This document shows positions 29,590 to 37,423 of a stretch of DNA of 64,000 bases, piece after piece (position 1 is the stretch's first letter; the number at the start of each line of letters is the position of its first letter). The notes beneath the pieces were generated by a model. That model did not search any database. It saw only the letters and a list, made by a program, of their open reading frames with translations, and was not told the origin of the DNA. The stretch covers positions 3,492,001 through 3,556,000 of the forward strand of contig NZ_JAMLIG010000001.1 of assembly GCF_023954305.1 (NCBI RefSeq), written 5' to 3'. Both the position numbers and the translations under genes were made by a program. The DNA is from Mesorhizobium sp. (GTDB lineage: Bacteria > Pseudomonadota > Alphaproteobacteria > Rhizobiales > Rhizobiaceae).

Positions 29590-30558
29590 ATGAAAAAGAA
29601 GATCGACGGCATCGTCCCGGTGATGATCACGCCCTTCACGCGGGACAACGTGATCGACTGGGACGGCTATGAGCGGCTGATCGAATGGTATCTCGACAAT
29701 GGCGCCGAGGCGCTGTTCGCGGTCTGCCAGTCGTCCGAGATGCAGCATCTCTCGCTCGAGGAACGGCGGGACCTGGCGCGCTTCACCGTCGAGCGGGTCA
29801 ACGGACGGGTGCCGGTGGTGGCGTCGGGACACATCTCCGATACGCCGGCTGCCCAGCGCGAGGAACTCGCGGCGGTCGCCGCGACCGGCATCGACGGGGT
29901 CGTGCTGGTGACCAACCGGCTCGCGGGCCTCGACGACGGCCCGGATGTGTTTCGCGCGCGGGTGGAAGACCTGCTGTCCGTCCTGCCATCCGACATGCCG
30001 ATCGGCCTCTACGAGTGCCCGGCGCCGTTCCGCCGCCTGCTGAGCGACGAGGAGGTGTCCTACTGCGCCCAGTCGGGCCGGTTCACCTTCCTGAAGGACG
30101 TGTCCTGCGATCTCGCCGTCGTCAAGCGACGGCTGGAGCTGACGCGCGGCACGCCGCTCGGCATCAACAATGCCAATGCCGCGATCGCATGGCCGGCGAT
30201 CCGGGCCGGCGCCAGCGGCTTCTGCGGCGTCATGCTCAACTTCCACCCGGATCTCTACCGCTGGATCCAGGACCACGGCGCCGAGTATCCGGACCTTGCC
30301 GAAGAACTCGCCGTCTTCCTGGTGCTCGCGGCCATGTCCGAAGCATTCGGCTATCCCAAGCTCGCCAAGCACTACCACGTGCGGCGCGGCACCTTCGGCT
30401 GCGACCACAGCCGGACGGTTTCGTACGACATTCATGAGCGTTTCTGGGCGCTGGACGTCATTCTCGACCGGATGGACCAAGGCGCAGAGCAGTTCCGCGC
30501 CCGCATTGCGCAGGCGGGGCTTGCGGCGGCGGCGATGCAAAGGCGGCACAGCGCCTGA
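29590..30558 (+). CDS. Dihydrodipicolinate synthase / N-acetylneuraminate lyase family protein
   Basis: A 322-residue class I aldolase of the DapA superfamily. The Schiff-base Lys lies in FTFLKDVSCD, the conserved Tyr in IGLYECPAP; the ASGHISDTPAAQREELA segment matches the family's GS-G-x-T region, although the usual GTTGE loop is replaced by CQSSEMQHLS. Position at the end of a TRAP operon (31 bases after dctM) points to breakdown or condensation of the imported acid, not lysine synthesis. The exact substrate is unknown. Confidence 0.88.
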   Translation: MKKKIDGIVPVMITPFTRDNVIDWDGYERLIEWYLDNGAEALFAVCQSSEMQHLSLEERRDLARFTVERVNGRVPVVASGHISDTPAAQREELAAVAATGIDGVVLVTNRLAGLDDGPDVFRARVEDLLSVLPSDMPIGLYECPAPFRRLLSDEEVSYCAQSGRFTFLKDVSCDLAVVKRRLELTRGTPLGINNANAAIAWPAIRAGASGFCGVMLNFHPDLYRWIQDHGAEYPDLAEELAVFLVLAAMSEAFGYPKLAKHYHVRRGTFGCDHSRTVSYDIHERFWALDVILDRMDQGAEQFRARIAQAGLAAAAMQRRHSA

Positions 30559-30618
30559 GGCTTGCCGGCAGCGGGACGTCGCAGTACTTTTGCCGCGACG
30601 CATCGAACGGTGAGCGGG

Positions 30619-31239
30619 ATGGTCGACAAGGTCGACTTCAAGAAGAGCATGAAGGCGCTCTATGCGCCGCCAGTCGGCCGCTTCGTCCAAGTCGAGGTGC
30701 CGCCGCTTTCCTATCTGATGATCGACGGTTCGGGCGACCCCAACACGGCGGCGTCCTACAGATCCGCGCTCGAATGGCTCTATTCGGTCAGCTATCCGCT
30801 GAAGTTCATGTCGAAGAAGGAACTCGGCCGCGACTACGCCGTCATGCCCCTCGAAGGGCTGTGGTGGGCCGACGACATGTCGACCTTCCTGTCGCGCAAG
30901 AAGGACGAATGGTCCTGGACGATGATGATCCTGCAGCCGGACTGGATCGGCCAAGCGATGGTCGACGCAGCCATTGCCAAGGCGCGCGCCAAGCTCGGCG
31001 AGCCGCCGGCAAGCCTGCGGCTGGAACGACTGGAGGAGGGGCTGTGCGTGCAGACCATGCATATCGGCTCCTATGACGACGAGGGACCGGTGCTGGCGAA
31101 GCTGCACGACGAATACCTGCCGCAGCATGGGCTGAAGGAGACCGGGCGGCATCACGAGATCTACCTCGGCGACCCGCGCAAGACCGCGCCGGAGAAGCTG
31201 AAAACCATTCTCCGGCAACCGGTTCAGCCGGCGCGATGA
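30619..31239 (+). CDS. GyrI-like domain-containing protein
   Basis: A 206-residue protein of the GyrI-like small-molecule-binding superfamily, without a DNA-binding domain. Typical features: PPLSYLMIDGSGDPN near residue 30, ALEWLYSVSYPLKF, LEGLWW, and the late MHIGSYDDEGPVLAKLHDEYLPQHG. Members bind or hydrolyse small toxic molecules. ATG 30619 follows GAGCGGG; the next gene starts at its stop (ATGA), so yjbQ is coupled. It is in the same direction as the TRAP operon. Confidence 0.88.
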   Translation: MVDKVDFKKSMKALYAPPVGRFVQVEVPPLSYLMIDGSGDPNTAASYRSALEWLYSVSYPLKFMSKKELGRDYAVMPLEGLWWADDMSTFLSRKKDEWSWTMMILQPDWIGQAMVDAAIAKARAKLGEPPASLRLERLEEGLCVQTMHIGSYDDEGPVLAKLHDEYLPQHGLKETGRHHEIYLGDPRKTAPEKLKTILRQPVQPAR

Positions 31240-31658
31240 GGCAGCGGACGATCACTGTCGCGACGCGCGGGCAGGGGCTCTACGAATTCACGGGCGAGGC
31301 GGCCGCCTTCGTGCGGGCGGCGGGCATCGAGACGGGCTTGCTGACGCTGTTCGTGCGGCACACGTCGTGCTCGCTGCTGATACAGGAGAATGCCGACCCC
31401 GACGTGCGGCGCGACCTCGATGCGTTCTTCCGCCGCCTTGTTCCGCCCGCGAACGATCCGTCGATGCGCTGGATCGTTCACACGACGGAGGGACCGGACG
31501 ACATGCCGGCGCATATCAAGGCGGCGCTGACGGCGGTGTCGATCTCGGTCCCGGTGACGGACGGGCGGCTGGCGCTCGGCACCTGGCAGGGCATCTACCT
31601 GTTCGAGCACAGGGATCATCCGCACCGGCGCGAGATCGTGCTGCATCTGTCTGCCTAA
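31236..31658 (+). CDS. YjbQ family protein (secondary thiamine-phosphate synthase)
   Basis: A 140-residue UPF0047/YjbQ protein. Conserved features: FVRHTSCSLLIQENADPDVRRDL, MRWIVHTTEGPDDMPAHIKAAL and LGTWQGIYLFEHRDHPHRREIVL, including the His and Glu residues of the proposed active site. YjbQ proteins have weak thiamine-phosphate synthase activity; their main role is unclear. It overlaps the GyrI-like gene by 4 bases. Confidence 0.92.
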   Translation: MRQRTITVATRGQGLYEFTGEAAAFVRAAGIETGLLTLFVRHTSCSLLIQENADPDVRRDLDAFFRRLVPPANDPSMRWIVHTTEGPDDMPAHIKAALTAVSISVPVTDGRLALGTWQGIYLFEHRDHPHRREIVLHLSA

Positions 31659-31730
31659 GGCGCAACGGCGGCCAGGCCCTTTCCATCCCCTCCGGTCTGT
31701 GGCTCACTGCGCGCGGAAAAGGAGACGAAG

Positions 31731-32030
31731 ATGCTCACCGGACCTCTGTCGCGCGCCGCCCGCGCGCTCGTCGAACTGACACGCGAGCAGCTTGCTACCC
31801 AGTGCGGGCTCGACGGGGAGGCGATCCGCGCCTTCGAGCGCGGCCTCGGCGATCTCGACAAGGCACAGAGAGCCAGGCTGAAGGCGGCGCTGGAAGCCGC
31901 CGGCGCGGTATTCATTCCGGAGAACGGCGGCGGCGTGGGGGTGCGGCTGAAGTTCACGCGCTCCGAAGCCCGGAGGATCGCGACGCTCGAAAGCGAAGGC
32001 GGGATCGCGGCGGACGACGACGTGCCGTGA
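31731..32030 (+). CDS. XRE-like helix-turn-helix protein
   Basis: A 99-residue protein with one HTH (residues 7-60, RAARALVELTREQLATQCGLDGEAIRAFERG) and the ending LEAAGAVFIPENGGGVGVRLK followed by a charged tail. It matches the small XRE group that includes the gene at 61779 in this window (same GVRLK ending). ATG 31731 follows AAGGAGACGAAG. The target is unknown; it may regulate the preceding genes. Confidence 0.8.
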   Translation: MLTGPLSRAARALVELTREQLATQCGLDGEAIRAFERGLGDLDKAQRARLKAALEAAGAVFIPENGGGVGVRLKFTRSEARRIATLESEGGIAADDDVP

Positions 32031-32129
32031 TTTGCCCGCAGGGCGGCAAAAGGTATCCGCGCGGCGGGTGGGGTGGTCATTCTACAGAGAAAATTTCGAG
32101 CTGAACCACGGCGGAAACCGCCCGTTCAC

Positions 32130-32156
32130 TTGAGATTCATCCGTTTCAGGTATAGT
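32130..32156 (+). promoter_or_regulatory. Possible sigma-70 promoter of the 30-residue peptide gene
   Basis: TTGAGA (32130-32135) and TATAGT (32151-32156) are 15 bases apart, shorter than ideal, 36 bases upstream of the small gene at 32192. Confidence 0.3.
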
Positions 32157-32191
32157 ATGGATATTGAAATGGATGTCGAAAGGAGACAACC

Positions 32192-32284
32192 ATGAACATT
32201 CTTCGCGTCGCTATCCTCGCCATGTGCGCGGTGCTGGCGATCATGGGGGTGGCGGGAGCCGAACCTCCGCTGATGGTGCTTTGA
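32192..32284 (+). CDS. Very small exported peptide (30 residues)
   Basis: ATG 32192 follows a textbook SD (AAAGGAGA, 32179-32186). The 30-residue product is almost entirely a signal-peptide-like hydrophobic segment (MNILRVAILAMCAVLAIMGV) followed by AGAEPPLMVL. If cleaved after AGA the mature peptide would be only about 7 residues; otherwise it is a small membrane protein. No family recognised. It is in the same direction as the XRE-like gene, 161 bases downstream. Confidence 0.55.
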   Translation: MNILRVAILAMCAVLAIMGVAGAEPPLMVL

Positions 32285-32344
32285 CGCGCCGTCGAGCATC
32301 TTCTCGGTACATCGCCAGTTTTTTTGGACAAACGCTCGCCCTTC

Positions 32345-34315
32345 CTATGAAGGGTTTATTCGATCGAGATAGGCTTGGTTCTGCGTCATAAGCCGCTCGA
32401 TTGTCGATAACACCCTCCTCGCCTCGTTTCTTTGTGATATCAACGACATGCGCTTAACGGGGGTCGGTTGGGTGTGGTCCTCGGCGTATTTCGCAACGAT
32501 CGATTTCGCAAGCCGCAGCGCGCTCTGCGCCATGTTCACGTCTGCCGCGACCTTAGCTTGGTGATCGCTGCCGATCGGGCGACGTAAGCCGGCTTGGGCC
32601 ATGCGATAGCGCGCATAGACGACAAGCGTCTCCGCACGAACGCGCGCCTGAACGCTCTCCGCCGGCACGATCAATGGTAGACAGCCTATGTTTGCCTGGA
32701 CGACGTCTTCGACGAACTCCTTGGCTTTCGCGTAGTGCACGCCGCCATATTGAGAGCTCTGAATCGCACGACGCACAAAAATCGCCTTGGCATTATATAC
32801 GACATAAGCGAATGACAGTTGGTTTCGTAGGCTATCCGATAGGTCACCTTCCTGCGGCAGGAATTTGCATTCCTTGTCGAGAGCGATATCACCGCTGAAA
32901 CCTGCCGCGATGAGCTGGTGTTTCTTGTCGGCGAAAGCGACCCGGTACGCTTCGGCGAAGCCCGGGATTGAGTGAATCGCCGCAATCAGCTCCTCGATGA
33001 TCGCCAAGTGCTCTTCAATGACAACATCTGGCTGGTTAGGCTCGCGCCGGAATAGCGATTCCATAATTGTATACTGTGTCAGGAGAATCCTAACCCGATA
33101 CCAGGGCGCGACGGTTTGCCCATTGGCGTTGAGCCAATCGTCCAGCACCTCAACCGCTGCAAGTTCCTGGTTCTCGAGCTCCAGGAGCGCAGCGTAGAGC
33201 ACTGCGAGGTATGGACGTTTCTCCAAACCTGCGGGTCCGATCTTGATGTCTGTGAGTTGCGGGAAATCGCAGACCAACTTCCTTTCATCGACCAGTCCGT
33301 TCGCCGCCGCAGAGTTCGCCAGCATGCTGAGACCGGGCTGGATGCGCCGGGTATGCGTGCGCAGATCGCCGATCAATTCGTTCAGGGTCGCGAGAAGGTC
33401 AGCTTCTATGCCCGTTATCTCGGGATGCGAGGAAGCCTCGCCTGCAATAGCGAGAAGATGGAGTTCGCGCACGGGAACCTTCAAATTGCGCAGCAACTCC
33501 CGCAGAAAATGATCGTCGCCTACCGAGGAGATGATCGTGCCAAGGCAAACCGCGATGGGTGCGAGGCCCCTACCATAGTCATCGGCAGCCTCTGTAATGG
33601 ATCTCTCCAGATCGTCATACCTCGAACGGAACGGCAGCGGGCGAGACGCGGGATGGTCGCGCATGACCTGAAGGTCGCGCAGCATAAACGATTCCAGGTT
33701 CGACAATGCCTGCATTCCCCATGACGCGCCGACATTGGGACGATCCGATTCTTCCTGGGATTTCGGAGAGGGAACAAGCCCGGTTTCGACAACACTGGCC
33801 GCTGAACCCGCCGAGGCCTGCGCGAACTGCAGCGCGACCCCATCCTTTCCGTACGAGACGCTGCGGATTAGCTCGTCAAAAGTAATCGATGTGGTGCCGA
33901 CCACGAACACGACGAGGAGGATCAGCCCGCCGACCTTCTCCGGCAAGCTGAAGGTTTGCTCGTCGCGTCGCCGATAGACTCTGAACATCCAGGCAGCTAG
34001 AAGGCCGCCGAAGACAATTCCGAGCACAATCTGAGCGAGTGCCCTGCTGGTCAGGTAGCCTTCGAGGTCGCTGTAGATCGATCCTATATAAAGCCTGCCA
34101 ACTCCAGCAATGATTATCAGGAGACAAATCAAAGCGAAGATCGCCAACGGAATGATCCGCGCGAGCGAATTGCTCAGGATCAGGCGGACTTGACCCCTAA
34201 TAGAATAGCGACGGATGCGTCCCCGTCGGCGGCGGACAAAAATTTCGCGCTCTATGATGAAGATGAAAAAGATGAACAGCCAAGACAGGCTGCCAAAGAC
34301 CAAAAAGAGCGCCAT
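32345..34315 (-). CDS. Unrecognised 656-residue membrane protein
   Basis: The N-terminal ~170 residues hold four predicted TM helices (about 4-21, 52-72, 92-110, 127-146) separated by very basic loops (RRRRGRIRRYSIRGQ; RVYRRRDEQ). The remaining ~490 residues form a soluble, mostly helical domain with no motif I recognise. The gene and its flanks look AT-richer than the neighbours and use codons such as ATA and AAT more, so it may have been acquired. An exact CTGTGA-N6-TCACAG palindrome lies 49 bases upstream, and the SD GGAGAGCGGAGGG precedes the ATG. Function unknown; a membrane-tethered helical scaffold or sensor is one possibility. Confidence 0.8.
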   Translation of the reverse strand: MALFLVFGSLSWLFIFFIFIIEREIFVRRRRGRIRRYSIRGQVRLILSNSLARIIPLAIFALICLLIIIAGVGRLYIGSIYSDLEGYLTSRALAQIVLGIVFGGLLAAWMFRVYRRRDEQTFSLPEKVGGLILLVVFVVGTTSITFDELIRSVSYGKDGVALQFAQASAGSAASVVETGLVPSPKSQEESDRPNVGASWGMQALSNLESFMLRDLQVMRDHPASRPLPFRSRYDDLERSITEAADDYGRGLAPIAVCLGTIISSVGDDHFLRELLRNLKVPVRELHLLAIAGEASSHPEITGIEADLLATLNELIGDLRTHTRRIQPGLSMLANSAAANGLVDERKLVCDFPQLTDIKIGPAGLEKRPYLAVLYAALLELENQELAAVEVLDDWLNANGQTVAPWYRVRILLTQYTIMESLFRREPNQPDVVIEEHLAIIEELIAAIHSIPGFAEAYRVAFADKKHQLIAAGFSGDIALDKECKFLPQEGDLSDSLRNQLSFAYVVYNAKAIFVRRAIQSSQYGGVHYAKAKEFVEDVVQANIGCLPLIVPAESVQARVRAETLVVYARYRMAQAGLRRPIGSDHQAKVAADVNMAQSALRLAKSIVAKYAEDHTQPTPVKRMSLISQRNEARRVLSTIERLMTQNQAYLDRINPS

Positions 34316-34363
34316 GTTGCCCTCCGCTCTCCGGGGAAGGCTAAGTTACTTTATACGGTAATT

Positions 34364-34381
34364 CTGTGAATTAGGTCACAG
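34364..34381. promoter_or_regulatory. Consensus Crp/Fnr-family palindrome
   Basis: CTGTGA-ATTAGG-TCACAG (34364-34381) matches the TGTGA-N6-TCACA consensus exactly. It lies upstream of the unrecognised membrane-protein gene that starts at 34315; on that strand a TATAAA lies between the site and the gene. Confidence 0.6.
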
Positions 34382-34476
34382 ATGTTCATCGGCTTCGATG
34401 TGCCCTTCATCGGTCTTGTTTGCTCGCCGATGCATGGTCTAGACGCTCTGCAGAGCAATAGTGGGACCTGCGCAGA

Positions 34477-35073
34477 TCAGGATGAGCCCGAGCTGGTCGC
34501 CAGGCCACCGACGACGGCCGAGACCACCCGTATGTGATCGTCCGACGCATCACCGTCCAGTGCCGCGCGGTCGAGCATGGCTCCTAGCATCGAGGTGAGG
34601 GGGCCAAGCGGCAACCTGCGGATCGCCCCGGCGCGCATGGCGGCCGCGAGGCCTTCGCGCAGCGTGCGATTGCCGTGGCGGGCGTCGATCTCGTCCATTG
34701 TTTCGCGCCCCAGCACCGCCGGTCCGTCGAGCAGGAGGAGACGGGTGCGGCCTGGGGCGGACATCGCCCGCAGATAGGCTATTGAGCCTTCCACCAACGC
34801 GGTAACCGGCTCGACCGAGGCGGGAGCCGCGGCTTCGATCTCGGCAGCGACGGCCGCGCTCTCGCTCTCCACGACCGCGGCGAACAGTGCCCGCTTGTCG
34901 GCGAAGTGATGATAGAGCGCGCCGCGTGTCACGCCGGCCGCTTCCACAAGCTCGGGTGTGCCGGTGGCCGCGTAGCCCTTTTCCGTGAACAGCCTGCGCG
35001 CCACGCCGATCAGTGACCTGCGCATTGCTTCGCTGCGCTCGACATTGGTTCGGCGCTGGTATTCCTGTTGCAT
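34477..35073 (-). CDS. TetR family transcriptional regulator
   Basis: A 198-residue repressor. The HTH is at residues 12-58 (SLIGVARRLFTEKGYAATGTPELVEAAGVTRGALYHHF, named here by its YAATGTPEL and GALYHHFADK blocks); the rest is the ligand-binding helical domain. ATG 35073 is chosen since longer frames would run over its own operators. Two ACATACA-like inverted repeats lie in the intergenic region shared with the divergent VOC gene, so it probably represses both. Confidence 0.92.
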   Translation of the reverse strand: MQQEYQRRTNVERSEAMRRSLIGVARRLFTEKGYAATGTPELVEAAGVTRGALYHHFADKRALFAAVVESESAAVAAEIEAAAPASVEPVTALVEGSIAYLRAMSAPGRTRLLLLDGPAVLGRETMDEIDARHGNRTLREGLAAAMRAGAIRRLPLGPLTSMLGAMLDRAALDGDASDDHIRVVSAVVGGLATSSGSS

Positions 35074-35090
35074 ACATACAGCCTGTATGT
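35074..35090. promoter_or_regulatory. TetR operator candidate 1
   Basis: ACATACA-GCC-TGTATGT is a perfect inverted repeat adjacent to the tetR start codon. Confidence 0.7.
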
Positions 35091-35102
35091 TAATTGACAT
35101 TT

Positions 35103-35119
35103 GCATGCAGAGTGTATGT
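35103..35119. promoter_or_regulatory. TetR operator candidate 2
   Basis: GCATGCA-GAG-TGTATGT repeats the operator at 35074 with two changes in the left arm; the two sites start 29 bases apart, and this one is 26 bases before the VOC-gene start. Confidence 0.6.
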
Positions 35120-35144
35120 ATGTTCAAACCGAAAGGAAAGCGCC

Positions 35145-35573
35145 ATGAAGACGACGAGCTATTATCCGGTGCTGATGACCGACGACGTGGCGGGCACGGC
35201 TGCCTTCTATGTCGAGCATTTCGAGTTCAGGCCGCTGTTCGAGAGCGAATGGTACGTGCACCTGCAATCGGTCCGCGACAGGCGGGTGAACCTCGGCATC
35301 GTCGCCGGCGACCACGAGACCGTGCCGCCGGAGGGCAGGGGAAAGGCGTCGGGCCTGCTGATCAATTTCGAGGTCAGGGATCCGGATGCGGTCTACGAGC
35401 GAGTGGTCGCAGCCGGCCTGCCGATCCTGCGCTCGCTGCGCGACGAGCCGTTCGGCCAGCGCCATTTCATCACAAGCGATCCAAACGGCGTGCTGATCGA
35501 CGTGATCAAACCGATCCCGCCGAGCGCGGAGTTCGCGGCGCAGTACGCCGGCGAGGCACTGCCGGATCGTTGA
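35145..35573 (+). CDS. VOC family (glyoxalase/bleomycin resistance) protein
   Basis: A 142-residue vicinal-oxygen-chelate protein with two beta-alpha-beta-beta-beta modules: [23 protein letters not shown] and [21 protein letters not shown], ending with [20 protein letters not shown]. Possible role in detoxification or resistance under TetR control. ATG 35145 follows GAAAGGAAAG. LysE follows 32 bases downstream and may share the transcript. Confidence 0.9.
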   Translation: MKTTSYYPVLMTDDVAGTAAFYVEHFEFRPLFESEWYVHLQSVRDRRVNLGIVAGDHETVPPEGRGKASGLLINFEVRDPDAVYERVVAAGLPILRSLRDEPFGQRHFITSDPNGVLIDVIKPIPPSAEFAAQYAGEALPDR

Positions 35574-35604
35574 CAAACGTCGATGCGACTGGCGTTTATG
35601 GCGC

Positions 35605-36216
35605 ATGAGCATCGAGTTCCTGCTGACGACGCTGATCATCGTCGCTTCGCCCGGAACCGGCGCGGTCTATACGATCGCGGCCGGGCTGACGCGGGGGGCG
35701 CGAACAAGCGTCTGGGCCGCGTTTGCCTGCACGCTCGGCATCGTGCCGCACCTGGTTGCGGCACTGTCAGGCGTGGCGGCGCTGCTGCATACCTCGGCGC
35801 TGCTGTTCGAACTGGTGAAATATGCCGGCGTCGCCTACCTGCTCTACATGGCCTGGGCGACGCTGAAGGAGCGCGGCGCGATGCGCATCGATCCGAAGGC
35901 GGACGCGCGCAGCGCCTGGCAGATCATCGTCGACGGCATCCTGCTCAACCTGCTCAATCCGAAACTGTCGATCTTCTTCGTCGCCTTCCTGCCGCAGTTC
36001 ATCGCGGCGGACGAGCCGCATGTGCTGGCGCGGATGCTGGAACTGTCGGGCGTGTTCATGGCCGCGACCTTCGTCATATTCGCAATCTACGGCCTGTTCG
36101 CGGCGGCGATGCGCGACAGGGTGCTGGGAAGCGCTGCTGCGATGGCCTGGATGCGGCGGACATTCGCGGCGGCCTTCGTCGCGCTCGGCGCACGGCTGGC
36201 ACTGACGGAGCGCTGA
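35605..36216 (+). CDS. LysE family translocator
   Basis: A 203-residue membrane protein with about five to six TM helices and the family start FLLTTLIIVASPGTGAVYTIAAGLTRGAR (recognised by SPGTGAVYT), then GILLNLLNPKLSIFFVAFLPQF. LysE/RhtB proteins export amino acids or their derivatives. It lies after the VOC gene, so the TetR may control it as well. Confidence 0.92.
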   Translation: MSIEFLLTTLIIVASPGTGAVYTIAAGLTRGARTSVWAAFACTLGIVPHLVAALSGVAALLHTSALLFELVKYAGVAYLLYMAWATLKERGAMRIDPKADARSAWQIIVDGILLNLLNPKLSIFFVAFLPQFIAADEPHVLARMLELSGVFMAATFVIFAIYGLFAAAMRDRVLGSAAAMAWMRRTFAAAFVALGARLALTER

Positions 36217-36238
36217 ACTCCGAAGTCCGGAAACGTCA

Positions 36239-36269
36239 AAGCCCCCGGGCGCATGCGCCTCGGGGGCTT
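36239..36269. terminator. Hairpin between convergent genes
   Basis: AAGCCCCCG (36239-36247) pairs with CGGGGGCTT (36261-36269) around an inner GGCGCATGCGCC palindrome. On the minus strand it is followed by TTTGAC, so it suits the 36305-36643 gene; it may act in both directions for lysE as well. Confidence 0.75.
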
Positions 36270-36304
36270 GGCGGCAGTCCTGCCCGACGACTACCGCCGG
36301 GGCA

Positions 36305-36643
36305 TCACTGCCAGTACTTGATCGGGCAATAGGGCGCGCTGCCGAAAGCGATGACCTTCTTCTGGCCGAACTTCTTGCCCTTCACGACCACGCCCTTCCA
36401 GTTCGCCTTGGCGACATAGGCCTTCTTCAGGCCCATCGACTTGGCCTTGTAGAGTGCCTTGCCGGGGGTGCAGTGCTTGTAGCCGTAACCGTAGCCCGGG
36501 CCGTAGCCGAAGCCGGGGCCGAAGCCGCCACCGAAATGGACGTCGATCTTGATGTCGCCTGCGTTGGCAGCCGACGGCGCGGCGGCGATGGCCGAGAACG
36601 CGATGAGAGCGGAGAAAACGAGGGTCTTGGTTTTGGTGAGCAT
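36305..36643 (-). CDS. Small exported Gly/Tyr-rich protein
   Basis: A 112-residue protein with a signal peptide (cleavage after ANA, residue 28), a short Gly/Tyr repeat (GPGFGYGPGYGYGYKH) and a C-terminal ~60-residue module CTPGKALYKAKSMGLKKA...VVKGKKFGQKKVIAFGSAPYCPIKYW. The same module, C-x5-AL-x-KA-x-MG and GxKxG...F-x-APxCP, ends the protein at 44444, so the two share a secreted two-Cys domain. No named family recognised. SD AAAGGAGGACTACC. Confidence 0.8.
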   Translation of the reverse strand: MLTKTKTLVFSALIAFSAIAAAPSAANAGDIKIDVHFGGGFGPGFGYGPGYGYGYKHCTPGKALYKAKSMGLKKAYVAKANWKGVVVKGKKFGQKKVIAFGSAPYCPIKYWQ

Positions 36644-36766
36644 GGTAGTCCTCCTTTGGTTGGCTGCCTCGCCGAACCGTTCGTCGAGCAGTGATGACGG
36701 TATGGAGGATCGAGCCTGAACCGGTTTCGAACCGCGTGTTCATGTCAAGTTCACGTAACGGCAGCC

Positions 36767-36791
36767 GGAACCCGTAGCCGGTCAGACCGTT
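36767..36791 (+). promoter_or_regulatory. EcfG-type general stress promoter
   Basis: GGAAC (36767-36771), 16 bases, CGTT (36788-36791), pointing to the gene at 36818. Same spacing as the promoter at 3535-3559. Confidence 0.75.
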
Positions 36792-36817
36792 TCGGTTGTC
36801 GACAAGGAGAGCCGGAC

Positions 36818-37042
36818 ATGACGACCGCCGAGATGAAGAAGACCGATACGTCGCCCGCCGTGAAGTCGCTGCGGAAGGAACAGGCCGAGCAGCGCCGCGA
36901 CGACAAGCTGAGCGCGGAAGAGAAGCTCGAGCGCGGACTGAAGGACAGTTTCCCGGCCAGCGACCCGATCGCGATCGCGAGCGCGACGACCAAGAGCGGC
37001 GAACCCGACAAGGTGCATAAGAAGCCTGTCTCCTCGCAATAG
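36818..37042 (+). CDS. Small charged protein with DSFPASDP motif, EcfG stress regulon candidate
   Basis: A 74-residue hydrophilic protein: Lys/Glu-rich helix-forming N-terminus, then LERGLKDSFPASDPIAIAS. The DSFPASDP core defines a small family widespread in alphaproteobacteria whose function is unknown to me. ATG 36818 follows AAGGAGAGCC. The EcfG-type promoter 27 bases upstream suggests general stress control. Confidence 0.82.
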   Translation: MTTAEMKKTDTSPAVKSLRKEQAEQRRDDKLSAEEKLERGLKDSFPASDPIAIASATTKSGEPDKVHKKPVSSQ

Positions 37043-37119
37043 AGCGGCACCTCGGCACTCGCGCGGACAGCCGTTCCGCCTTATGGTGCGGCGAGATCTA
37101 GCCGCGCGAGGAGCTTTGA

Positions 37120-37404
37120 ATGTCGTTTCTGAGGAAACTGTTCGGCGGGGGTGCCGCCTCAGACGCGCCGACGAAACCGGCGCGGGTGGCCGAACACGAG
37201 GGCTATGTCATACGCGCGACGCCGTTCCAGGAGAACGGCCAGTGGCAGACCTGCGGGATGATCTCGAAGGATATCGACGGTGAACTCAGGGAGCACCGGT
37301 TCATCCGGGCCGATCGGTTCCCGTCGCAGGAAATGGCCGCCGACCACGCAATCGTCAAAGCCAAGCAGATCATCGACCAGCAGGGCGACCGGTTGTTCGA
37401 CTGA
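37120..37404 (+). CDS. HlyU family protein
   Basis: A 94-residue HlyU-family protein: MSFLRKLFGGG, EHEGYVIRATPFQENGQWQTCGMISKDI and EHRFIRADRFPSQEMAADHAIVKAKQIIDQQG. HlyU is a transcriptional regulator in Vibrio; the rhizobial members of this Pfam are short and their role is unclear. ATG 37120 follows GAGGAGC. The cupin gene starts 20 bases downstream. Confidence 0.9.
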   Translation: MSFLRKLFGGGAASDAPTKPARVAEHEGYVIRATPFQENGQWQTCGMISKDIDGELREHRFIRADRFPSQEMAADHAIVKAKQIIDQQGDRLFD

Positions 37405-37423
37405 GCCGGGGGAGAAACGTCTC

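Noticed and set aside
28167..29648. 493-codon minus-strand frame over the TRAP large permease
   Set aside because: Antisense of a coupled dctQ-dctM pair.
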